From assembly GCF_001519065.1 (NCBI RefSeq), contig NZ_KQ954258.1, positions 124,001 through 188,000 on the forward strand: 64,000 nt of DNA, given 5' to 3'. The DNA is from Novosphingobium sp. FSW06-99 (GTDB lineage: Bacteria > Pseudomonadota > Alphaproteobacteria > Sphingomonadales > Sphingomonadaceae). Shown here piece by piece: positions 53,280 through 62,664 of this stretch; the first letter of the stretch is position 1, and every line of letters starts with the position of its first letter. A program made the position numbers and the translations under genes. The notes below the pieces were generated by a model. The model worked only from the letters and a program-made list of their open reading frames with translations, was not told the DNA's origin and did not search any database.

Positions 53280-55322
53280 TCAGGCGATATCCAGCCAGTC
53301 GCGCCAATCGGGCGGCGCGGCGGGCCAGGCCGCCACTACCGGCCCCAGCGCCTGCTGCAAGGGGCCCAGCCATGCGGCGAACCGCTGCCAATGGTCGAGG
53401 CCGTCGGTAAAGATCGGCTGACGCACCTGCTCGGCGCTGGCAGTACGCACCGCCCGGTCGTTCTGCCAGAACGCCAGACATCCTGGCTCGAACGGCAGAT
53501 CGAGCGCGGTCAACAGTGTGCGTACGTGCGCCTCGGTATCGGCGACCAGCGCTTCATAGATCACGCGGTGCACCATGCCCGGTGCCACGGCATCGGCCTG
53601 CGCCATCATCGCGACATAATCGCGATAATGGCGCCCGATGTCCCCCAGGTCATAACTGAACGCCTGCCCGCGTGCAAAATGCTGTTTCCAAACCGAAAAT
53701 CCGCAGGCCATGGGATGACGGCGCACATCGACGATCCGCGCGCGCGGCACGATCAGGCGGATCAGCGCAAGGTGCTGCCAATTGTTGGGCATCTTGTCGA
53801 TGAACCGGGGCCGCCCGCTGCGCCGGTGCACCGCCGCGCGCGCCAGATAGTCCTCGCCCAGCGCGCGCCGTTCGTCGGGCGACAGCGCCGCCATCGCCGC
53901 TTCCGGAGTTTGCCCCGCCGCGCGGGCCCGCTGCGCCAGCCGGTCAGCCAGCATCATCATCGCGGGCAATTCGTGCGTGCCTTCGACCAGTGAATGGCTG
54001 CCAAGGATCTGTTCGACCAGCGTCGATCCGGCGCGGGGCAGCCCGACCACAAAGATCGCATCGTCGCCCAGCGTACCGCCGGTATCGGGCACCCCGGCGG
54101 ACAACAGCCGCGCCTGCGCCGCCACCCGGGCATGCGCGGCATCGGCATCCCATGGCAATGTGGCCCGGCGCAAGCGGTTGCCCGTCTCATAGGCCGCAAA
54201 TGCCGCCTCGTCGCGCCCGGCATCCTCCAGCGCCTTGCCCAGCGCGAACTGGAGATGAAACGCATCCTCGCCCTGCGCCCCGGGCAAGGCCGCGCGCATT
54301 GCGGCGATATCCTGCTCGCCCAGCCGCACCGTCTTGAGGTTCGCCAGGCTCCACCAGGCCTCGCCCAGCCCCGGTGCGGCGGCGATCGCGCCGCGAAACG
54401 CGCTCTGCGCGCGATCGCGCAGCCCCAGCGTCTTGGCCACATGGCCCAGATTGAGCCAGACCGGTGGCGGCGCGCCGCCGGTCGCAATCATCGCCTCATA
54501 GATCCGCCGGGCTTCGTCCTGTTCGCCCAGCTTCACCAGGATCGAGGCCCGCAACATCAGCAGCCCCGGCTCGTCCGGCGCGCGCGCCACCAGCACATCG
54601 GCATGATCGCGCGCCTCGATCAGCCGGTCGGCCTCGACCAGCATCCGGGTCAGGAACACCCGCGCCGCCTCGAACCCCGGCGCCAGCGCCACCGCACGCG
54701 CCACATGGGCAATCGCTTCATCGCCGCGCCCCCGCCGCCAGGCAAGCTCGCCCAGCAGCCGGATCGCGGCGGCATCGTCGGGCAGGGCATCGAGAAAACG
54801 CCGGATCAACGCCTCGCACCGGTCTGCCTGCCCGGCCACCATCGCGCGCGCTGCCGCCACCAGCAGGGGGTCGCGGCTGGCGGCGGCCACCGCGCCCGCA
54901 TCGGCATGCCACGCCGCATGCTCGTCCCCGGTGGCGCGCAAGGCGCGGGCCAGCGCATGCCAGGCCACGGCCAGGCCCGGACGGGCGCGCGTGGCCAGCC
55001 GCAAGGGGGCAATCGCCGCCGCCGCGTCCCCTGCGGCAAGCAACGCCTGCCCCCATTCCGCCGCTGCCTGCGGGTCATCGGGGCGCGCCTGCGCCACCGG
55101 CGCGATCACCGCCAGCGCACCCGCCGCATCCCCAGCCAGCCGCAAGGCACAGGCCAGCACCAGGCGTGCGGGCGCATGGTCTGGGGCAGCAGCGACCACC
55201 GCGCGCGCCAGCAACGCCGCGCGCGCCGGATCGCCCGCCAGCGCAGCCTGCGCCGCGCCCAGTTGCGCGGCGACGGGCGGAGACAGGTGCGGTGGCGGCA
55301 GTTGGTCCATGGCATCGACCAT
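53280..55322 (-). CDS. TPR-repeat sulfotransferase
   Basis: A 680-residue protein. The N-terminal half (to about residue 420) is Ala-rich TPR-like helical repeat. The C-terminal part has the PAPS-binding 5'-PSB motif VVGLPRAGSTLVEQIL near residue 425 and the 3'-PB-like region around RARIVDVRRHPMACGFSVWKQ. The sulfotransferase acceptor is unknown; such TPR-sulfotransferases in sphingomonads may sulfate lipids, glycans or peptides. ATG 55322 or 55310 may be the start. The TonB-dependent receptor is divergent from it. Confidence 0.85.
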   Translation of the reverse strand: MVDAMDQLPPPHLSPPVAAQLGAAQAALAGDPARAALLARAVVAAAPDHAPARLVLACALRLAGDAAGALAVIAPVAQARPDDPQAAAEWGQALLAAGDAAAAIAPLRLATRARPGLAVAWHALARALRATGDEHAAWHADAGAVAAASRDPLLVAAARAMVAGQADRCEALIRRFLDALPDDAAAIRLLGELAWRRGRGDEAIAHVARAVALAPGFEAARVFLTRMLVEADRLIEARDHADVLVARAPDEPGLLMLRASILVKLGEQDEARRIYEAMIATGGAPPPVWLNLGHVAKTLGLRDRAQSAFRGAIAAAPGLGEAWWSLANLKTVRLGEQDIAAMRAALPGAQGEDAFHLQFALGKALEDAGRDEAAFAAYETGNRLRRATLPWDADAAHARVAAQARLLSAGVPDTGGTLGDDAIFVVGLPRAGSTLVEQILGSHSLVEGTHELPAMMMLADRLAQRARAAGQTPEAAMAALSPDERRALGEDYLARAAVHRRSGRPRFIDKMPNNWQHLALIRLIVPRARIVDVRRHPMACGFSVWKQHFARGQAFSYDLGDIGRHYRDYVAMMAQADAVAPGMVHRVIYEALVADTEAHVRTLLTALDLPFEPGCLAFWQNDRAVRTASAEQVRQPIFTDGLDHWQRFAAWLGPLQQALGPVVAAWPAAPPDWRDWLDIA

Positions 55323-55382
55323 GGCCCGACCGAGGTTGCAAATCCATGCCTTTGGAACGGCTTAAAAGGGCGCCCGTGCGGC

Positions 55383-55410
55383 TTGACTTGCCCTGTCCCG
55401 CGAAGATACT
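55383..55410 (+). promoter_or_regulatory. probable sigma-70-type promoter of TonB-dependent receptor
   Basis: TTGACT (55383-55388), a 16-base spacer and GATACT (55405-55410) make a fair promoter for the receptor gene starting at 55561, leaving a 150-base leader. The remaining intergenic DNA to the sulfotransferase gene holds no gene. Confidence 0.5.
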
Positions 55411-55560
55411 TTTTTTCCTGGAAAGACGGCGTTCGGGGGCAATCCCAGGCCGGTCCAGACGGTGACTTCAATCCATATTGCGACTTTGGCGGTCAGGCGC
55501 GGCGCACCCTTGCGCCTGGCGTTCCGGCGGCGTGCGCCAGATATCAGGGGGAAATCGACC

Positions 55561-58017
55561 ATGCCACGTGCATCGCGTGCCTGTTGTTTGCGTCTGGCAA
55601 CCCTGCTTGGCACGGCAACCATGCTGACCCCGATGGCGGCGCAGGCCGAAACCCCCGCGGTCGGTAACGAGACCCCGCCCGACCCGGCCACGGCGCTGGG
55701 CGAAATCGTGGTGACCGCCACGCGCAAGCAGGAAAGCGTGCAACGCGTGCCGATCAGCGTGCAGGCACTGACGATGGACAAACTCGACCAGCGCCAGGTG
55801 AGCGTGTTTTCCGACTATGTCGAAATGCTGCCCAGCGTCAGTTTCGACTCGCTGGGGCCGGGGCGCACCAATCTCTATTTTCGTGGCATCTCGGTCAACG
55901 CGGGGGGCCTGCCGACCGCCGCGACTTATATCGACGATGTGCCGATCACCTCGATCGGCGGCATGCCCGAAGTGCATGTCTATGACGTCGAACGCGTCGA
56001 GGCGCTGTCGGGCCCGCAAGGCACCCTGTTCGGATCGAGCTCGCTGGCGGGCACTTTGCGCATCATCACCCAGAAACCGAAACTCGACAAAGTCGAGGCC
56101 GGGATCGATGTGCAGGTCGACAAGTTTGGCGCGGGCGCGGCGGGCGCGGAAATCCAGGGCTATATCAACCTGCCGCTGGCGCAGCGCGTGGCCTTGCGCG
56201 TGATGGCGTTCTATGAACACGAAGGCGGTTATATCGACAACACGCCGGGCAGTTACACCTACACATTCGGCCAGTTCAATCCGAACAGCCCGACGTATAA
56301 CGGCGGCACCTACAATCCGGCGATATCCTATACCCGCACCAACGCCAATGTGGTGCACAACAATTACAACCCGGTCACCAGTTGGGGCGGGCGCGCCAGC
56401 ATTCTGGCGCAAGTGACCGACGACTGGTCGCTGACCCCGTCGATCACTTATCAGGACCAGCACAGCTATGGCGGGTTTGGCTATGACCCGCGCTTTTCCG
56501 GGCTGCAAGTCCACGACTACACGCCGACCAGCGACCACGACGAATGGTACCAGGCATCGCTGACGCTGCAGGGGCAGATCGCCGGTCTCGATGTGACCGG
56601 CGTGTTCGGCTATTTTCACCGCGACGTCCATGTCCTGCAGGATTACAGCTATTATTCGATCGATTACGACAAGAACGGTGGATCATACTACTATTTCCGC
56701 GACGCGCAGGGGGCCGTGCTCGATCCCACGCAATATGCCACATCGTCGACCGCCGGGCACAAGATCACCGAGGAATTGCGCGTGGCCACGCCCCGGTCAT
56801 CGCGGTTGCAGATGACGGCGGGTGTGTTCAACCAGTTCCAGAAGGACACGGTCGAAGAAGATTTCGTGTTTCCGGGCTCCGCCAATGCCTATGCGGGCAC
56901 CGATTACGACCCGTCGACGGGCATCTTTACGCCGCTCGATCCGGCGCCGGTGGTGCGCGGCAATTCGCTCTATTCCACCGATGAAGATCGCACCTACAAG
57001 GATTTCGGGATCTATGGCGAGGCGACGTATCCGATCCTCGACACGCTGAAGCTGACCGGCGGGATCCGCTATTTTTCCACCAGCAACAACACATATGGAT
57101 TCAACGGCACGATCTATTCGGCCAATTGCACGTTCCCGCTGGTCGGCCATCTGAGCTGCATCGATGTCGACGAACCCTATCACCAGACCGGCGAAACCCA
57201 CAAAGTCAGCCTGGCCTGGCAGGTCGTGCCCGACAAATTGCTCTATGCCACTTATTCAACCGGGTTCCGCCCCGGCGGGGGCAACAATCTGACCGGAAGC
57301 CAGCCGTACAAGGCCGATACGCTCGACAATTACGAACTGGGTGCAAAGCTGCGGTTCGGGCCCAATATCCGGTTCAACACCGCGATCTATTATGAAAAGT
57401 GGAAAGGGGTGCAATATTCGGTCATCGTCGCCAACACGTTCGGCAGCACCGCGACGATCAACGCCGGGGATGCGCGGGTCTATGGCATCGAAGGTGATTT
57501 CGACTGGAAACTGGGGCCGGTCACGCTGTCGGGATCGGGCGCCTATAACGATGCCAAGCTGTCGACCAATTTCTGCGACCTGGTCAGCCTGACCGATCTG
57601 GTTCCCAGCAGCACCTGTTCGGTGACGGCGGGCAATCTGGCCGCCGCCAGCGGCACGCGCCTGCCGCGCCAGCCCAAATTCAAGGGGCAGATGAGCGCAC
57701 GCTATACTGTTCCGGTGGGCCGCTATGAAGGGTTCCTGCAAGGCGTGGTGCTGCACCAGTCGAGCAGCACGTCGGATCTCAACACCACCAACGACGCGCT
57801 CTATGGCGACCCTGCCGGCTTCACCAGTTTCGATTTCTCTGCAGGCGCCAAGCGTGATCTGTTCAGCGTCGAAGCGTTCATCCAGAACGCGTTCGACGAA
57901 CGCGGCGTGCTGAGCCGCAACGCCTTCTGCGAAATCCAGACCTGTTACGAAGGCACCCGCAGCTATCCCATCAAGCCACGCTACTTCGGCATCCGGTTCA
58001 GCCAGAAATTCCAGTGA
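55561..58017 (+). CDS. TonB-dependent receptor
   Basis: An 818-residue outer-membrane receptor. After a signal peptide (ending near MAAQA) comes a TonB box-like start (EIVVTATRK), a plug domain with YIDDVPI and GPQGTLFGSSSLAGTLRIITQKP, and a 22-strand-type barrel ending in a terminal aromatic (FSQKFQ-type end). These are sphingomonad-type IroN/CirA-like receptors, and the ligand is unknown. Its neighbours are polyamine genes, so a polyamine or related nitrogenous compound is conceivable. ATG 55561 has a GGGGGA ribosome site. The frame open upstream is not supported. Confidence 0.92.
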   Translation: MPRASRACCLRLATLLGTATMLTPMAAQAETPAVGNETPPDPATALGEIVVTATRKQESVQRVPISVQALTMDKLDQRQVSVFSDYVEMLPSVSFDSLGPGRTNLYFRGISVNAGGLPTAATYIDDVPITSIGGMPEVHVYDVERVEALSGPQGTLFGSSSLAGTLRIITQKPKLDKVEAGIDVQVDKFGAGAAGAEIQGYINLPLAQRVALRVMAFYEHEGGYIDNTPGSYTYTFGQFNPNSPTYNGGTYNPAISYTRTNANVVHNNYNPVTSWGGRASILAQVTDDWSLTPSITYQDQHSYGGFGYDPRFSGLQVHDYTPTSDHDEWYQASLTLQGQIAGLDVTGVFGYFHRDVHVLQDYSYYSIDYDKNGGSYYYFRDAQGAVLDPTQYATSSTAGHKITEELRVATPRSSRLQMTAGVFNQFQKDTVEEDFVFPGSANAYAGTDYDPSTGIFTPLDPAPVVRGNSLYSTDEDRTYKDFGIYGEATYPILDTLKLTGGIRYFSTSNNTYGFNGTIYSANCTFPLVGHLSCIDVDEPYHQTGETHKVSLAWQVVPDKLLYATYSTGFRPGGGNNLTGSQPYKADTLDNYELGAKLRFGPNIRFNTAIYYEKWKGVQYSVIVANTFGSTATINAGDARVYGIEGDFDWKLGPVTLSGSGAYNDAKLSTNFCDLVSLTDLVPSSTCSVTAGNLAAASGTRLPRQPKFKGQMSARYTVPVGRYEGFLQGVVLHQSSSTSDLNTTNDALYGDPAGFTSFDFSAGAKRDLFSVEAFIQNAFDERGVLSRNAFCEIQTCYEGTRSYPIKPRYFGIRFSQKFQ

Positions 58018-58023
58018 AAGCCA

Positions 58024-58059
58024 TCGCGGCGCCGGTACCCCCCGATACCGACGCCGCGA
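58024..58059. terminator. hairpin between convergent receptor and aguA genes
   Basis: TCGCGGCG (58024-58031) with CGCCGCGA (58052-58059), and inner GGTA (58034-58037) with TACC (58046-58049). The stem ends 36 bases before the aguA stop and can end either transcript. Confidence 0.55.
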
Positions 58060-58095
58060 CCATCAACAGCACCTGCCTGTGCGCCCCACAGACAC

Positions 58096-59213
58096 TTACG
58101 CCCCGCGCACCGCCGGTTGCTGTTGAGTCACGCAATGGATGTTGCCGCCGCCCAGCAGAATTTCGCGGGATGGCAGCATGACAATCTCATGCGTGGGAAA
58201 CAAACCTGTCAGGATCGCCGCGGCCGTGGCATCGGTCGGCACGCCGAACGCGGGGGCAATCACCGCACCGTTGACGATCAGAAAATTGATATAGCTGGCC
58301 GCCAGCCGGTCGCCCGCCATCGACGACAGGCGGGGATTGGTGCGGTCGAGCCCGCTCGCTTCTTCGGCGGTCAGGAACATCGGGGTGGGCATCGGTATGC
58401 GTTCGACGCGGATCGGGCGCCCTTTGGCATCGCGCGCGCCCTGCAACCGCGCCTCCGCCTCGCGCGAGATCGCGTAATGCGGATCGGCAGGATCGTCGCA
58501 CCATGACAACAGCACCACGCCCGGCGCGACAAAGCAGGCCAGATTGTCGATATGCCCGCCGGTGATATCGTCGGGCACGCCATCGTTCAGCCAGATCACG
58601 CATTGCGCGCCAAGATGGTCGCACAAGATCGCCTCGGCATCGGCCCGCGTCAGGCCGGGATTGCGGTTGGGGTTCAGCACGCAGGCCTCGGTGGTCAGCA
58701 CGGTGCCTTCGCCATCGACATGGATTGCCCCGCCTTCGGTCACCAGCGGCGCGCGAAAGTGCCGCGCACGTTCCAGATCGCACATCTTGGCGGCCACCAC
58801 GTCATCGGCATCCCACGGGAAATAGAGCCCGTCGGACAGCCCGCCCCAGCCGTTGAAATGCCAGTCGACACCGCCCAGATGCCCGGCCTCGTCGATCACG
58901 AAGGTCGCCCCGGTGTCGCGCAACCAGGCATCGTTGGTCGACATTTCGACCACGCGCACCGCGGGATCAAGCTGGCGCACGGCGTTTTCCCATTGCCGCG
59001 CCGACACCAGCATCGTCACCGGTTCGAACCGGGCGATCGTGTTGGCCAGACGCGCAAAGGCCGCCTGCGCGGGCTTTGCCCCCAATCGCCAGGTGTCGGG
59101 CCGTTCGGGCCAGGCCATCCAGCAACCGGCCTGGCGATGCCATTCGGCAGGCATGCGAAACCCCGCGGCGCGCGGGGTTTGCGTCGGCGCGATCAGCGTT
59201 TGTGCGGCCATGT

Positions 59214-59217
<4 letters not shown>
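58096..59217 (-). CDS. aguA: agmatine deiminase
   Basis: AguA hydrolyses agmatine to N-carbamoylputrescine and ammonia in the cytosol. The 373-residue protein has the C-terminal catalytic LGGGNIHCVTQQQP motif with the nucleophile Cys, the NDAWLRDTGATF segment, and DDITGGHIDNLACF. Length matches the family. ATG 59217 overlaps the aguB stop (ATGA). It is the third gene of the NCS1-aguB-aguA operon, which is controlled by the divergent TetR gene. Confidence 0.96.
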
Positions 59218-60091
<874 letters not shown>

Positions 60092-60104
<13 letters not shown>

Positions 60105-61537
60105 TGCACCATTCTCCCACTCCACAGCGCCTGCATCAGCAGGGCATAGACAACACTCGCGACCAGCGGCCCGATCAGGCACGACAGATCGGTTCCCCCG
60201 GCCAGCACGGCGATCGGCCCGGTCCACAGCTTTCCCACGATCGCCAGCAGCGCGGCGGTGGTCCCGGCCAGTTGCGCCACCACCCCCGCAGGGTTGACGC
60301 CGTGCCAGTACCAATAGGCGCCGGTGGCGGTTTCATTGCCCAGCGCGGCGCCGTCATAGCGGTTGCGCCGCAGCACGAGATCGGTGGCATAAATCGCCAT
60401 GCCCGGCGCCAGCACGGCCACCGACAGCGCCAGAAAATCCTGCAGCGCGGTCAGGAAATCACTGACGAACAAGGCATAGACGGTGCCCGAAAACGCCAGC
60501 AGGCCGTCGGCCAGCACGGTGAGCGACCGGCGCAGCCGCACGCCTGCCGCCTGCAGCGAAATCCCCGAACTGTACGCGGTCATGATATTGTTGGTGATCG
60601 AACTCAGCGCGATGAACACCAGGAACACCGGCACCAGCCAGTGTGGCAGCAGCGTGGTCAGCCCCGCCTGTGGATCGGTCATGTCGGCCGCCGTGGCCGC
60701 CAGCGCCCCCAGCATGGCCAGCAGCACGGCGGGCACGAACCCGCCCAGCGCGGTCCACAGTGCCACCGCACCGATCGACACATCGGCCGGCAGATAGCGC
60801 GCAAAATCCGCCGATGACGTCCACGACAGCGGGTTCGACGCGATCACGGCAGAGGCCGTAATCACCGCGCCCAGCCCGGCCCAGCCGGTCAGCCGGTGCA
60901 CCGGATGCCAGGCCCAATTGACATGCGGCACGATTGCCGTCGCCAGCACCACCATGCACAGCGCCAGCACCGCGGTGAACGGCTGTGCACAGCGTACCAT
61001 CGTGGCATGGCCATAGATGCTGACCGTCAGCGTCAGCGCGGCGGTGATCACCACCACCGCCAGCCGCAGCGCAATCGACGGCGTGATCCCCGCCCACACC
61101 AGCAACTGGTCGGTCGCCAGCGACCCCACCGACAAGTTGATCGCGCCATAGCCGACGCACACTCCCCAGCCCGACAGTATGACATTGACCCGATTGGCAC
61201 GCGGCCCGAACAGCGCGCGCATCACCACATAGCTGGGTCGGCCCGATGCGGGCCCGCTTGCCGCGATCAGTCCGACGGCAAACCACCACAGATTGCCAAG
61301 CACGATCGCCAGCGCCGCCTGCGCCAGCGTCAGCCCCAGTCCGACCGCCACCGCGCCGAGCACGACATAGAGATAGGTCACGTTCGAAGACGCCCACAGC
61401 ATCAGCAGTTCGCGCGGGGCGCCATGGCGTTCGTCATCGGGAATCCAGTCGATCCCGCGCACTTCAACGTGCCCGAAACGGTCCCCGCCGCGTGGCTGGT
61501 CTGTGGTCGGATCATGCGCGGCAGCGGCGACGGACAT
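60092..61537 (-). CDS. NCS1-family nucleobase-cation symporter-like transporter
   Basis: A 481-residue polytopic transporter with about twelve hydrophobic segments and the NCS1 features SGPASGRPSYVVMRALFG, SNPLSWTSSADFARYL and YHW-type C-terminal segment. NCS1 proteins typically take up nucleobases, hydantoins or allantoin. Operon context with aguB and aguA suggests agmatine, carbamoylputrescine or a related compound, which is unusual for this family. ATG 61537 is preferred because the in-frame ATG 61564 lies inside the palindromic operator. It is the first gene of the operon. Confidence 0.85.
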
Positions 61538-61560
61538 GGGCGAGTCGATTTCCGAAAAAA

Positions 61561-61588
61561 GCATTGTTGACCGGGTGGACAACAATGC
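61561..61588. promoter_or_regulatory. palindromic operator of TetR/NCS1 divergent region
   Basis: GCATTGTTG (61561-61569) and CAACAATGC (61580-61588) are perfect 9-base arms around a central GC-rich spacer (ACCGGGTGGA), with CC/GG extending the stem. A second imperfect palindrome CAAATGATCAATTG is at 61606-61619. Both are between the divergent NCS1 and TetR starts, a strong candidate binding site for the TetR regulator. Confidence 0.65.
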
Positions 61589-61654
61589 CCTTACGCTCTA
61601 TTGGCCAAATGATCAATTGCCTTTTTGAGCGGGAGTGACCATACTTTGGCGACA

Positions 61655-62260
61655 ATGATCAATCCCAACCGCAAACGCCTGAAGCCTGACGAGCGCCGCG
61701 CCGACATGCTGGCCAAGGCCTGCGAGGTCCTGCTCGAAGACGGCATCGGCGCGCTGACCTTGCGCCATCTGGCCGCGCGGCTGGGTGTCGTGCCGGGGCT
61801 GGTGAACCACTACTTCCCTGAAATCGAGGCCCTGGCCGCCGAAGCCTTTGCCGCGATTGCCGAAAGCGAAGTCACCGCGCTGTTCGACGCCGCGCTGGCC
61901 GAGCCCACGCCCACGGCGCAGATCACCCGGCTGATTGTCGACTTGCTCGAACCGCATCGGCGCGGGGTCAGCCTGCTGTGGCTAGACGCCTGGCAAGCCA
62001 GCCGCAACCGCGCGCAATTGCGTGGCGCGGTGATCACCGCGATGGACCTGTGGCAAGACCGCCTGAGCACGCTGATCGCGAACGGCGGTTTTGCCACCCC
62101 CGATCCAGCGGCGTCGGCTACCCGCATCCTGGCGCTGATCGACGGATTGAGCATCCAGGCGGTGATCGACGAACCCGACGCGCCGGGGCACGCCATTTTG
62201 CGCGGCATGGTGATCACCGGTGTCGAACGCGAACTGGGCATCGCGCTCGGCCTGGTGTAA
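61655..62260 (+). CDS. TetR/BetI-like transcriptional regulator
   Basis: A 201-residue regulator with the N-terminal HTH (LTLRHLAARLGVVPGLVNHYF, residues about 37-57) and a helical ligand-binding domain with the LEPHRRGVSLLWLDAWQASRN segment typical of BetI-like members. It is divergent from the NCS1-aguB-aguA operon with a palindromic operator between, so it is probably the repressor and responds to a polyamine or choline-like compound. ATG 61655 fits the family start; an upstream TTG at 61625 is possible. Confidence 0.92.
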   Translation: MINPNRKRLKPDERRADMLAKACEVLLEDGIGALTLRHLAARLGVVPGLVNHYFPEIEALAAEAFAAIAESEVTALFDAALAEPTPTAQITRLIVDLLEPHRRGVSLLWLDAWQASRNRAQLRGAVITAMDLWQDRLSTLIANGGFATPDPAASATRILALIDGLSIQAVIDEPDAPGHAILRGMVITGVERELGIALGLV

Positions 62261-62268
62261 GCGCGCGC

Positions 62269-62604
62269 ATGGCCAAAGCTGATCGTCTTGAACGTCTCGA
62301 CACTCGCCGCATCGATCTGGAAGCGGATTATACCGCCGCGCTGATCGAGGCGCTGCGCGCCACGGCGGCGGGTCGCTGGGGCCTGTTCGACCACAAACCC
62401 GACCGCGTTGCGCGCGCCGCCGTGGCCCCGGTGATCGCCAACCTGACCGATCTGGGCGAAGCCATTGATGACGCGCGCGATCAGCTCGGCATGGAACCGT
62501 TCGCACTGCACCAGGAATTTCTCGCCGCGCGCGGCCCGGTCAGCCCACAGGCGGTCGGCGAACCCAAGCAGGCGCAGGCCTGGTTGGCGCGGCTGACACC
62601 ATAA
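62269..62604 (+). CDS. small helical hypothetical protein
   Basis: Not recognised. A 111-residue, predominantly helical, Arg/Ala-rich protein with no signal peptide or membrane segment. It lies eight bases after the tetR stop and is probably co-transcribed. ATG 62269 is the only start in good position; the longer frame overlaps tetR. Its function is unknown; it may be an accessory of the TetR-regulated process. Downstream is a bidirectional terminator. Confidence 0.75.
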   Translation: MAKADRLERLDTRRIDLEADYTAALIEALRATAAGRWGLFDHKPDRVARAAVAPVIANLTDLGEAIDDARDQLGMEPFALHQEFLAARGPVSPQAVGEPKQAQAWLARLTP

Positions 62605-62609
62605 AGAAA

Positions 62610-62638
62610 GCCCCGGAACCGCAAGGCGGCTCCGGGGC
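62610..62638 (-). terminator. rho-independent terminator of the dehydrogenase gene
   Basis: GCCCCGGA (62610-62617) and TCCGGGGC (62631-62638) form an eight-base stem. On the minus strand the stem is followed by TTTCTTT, a U-run, so it ends the leftward dehydrogenase transcript and, less strongly, the rightward small gene. Confidence 0.75.
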
Positions 62639-62664
62639 AATCGCAAGCAGACCGCCCGAGGGGC

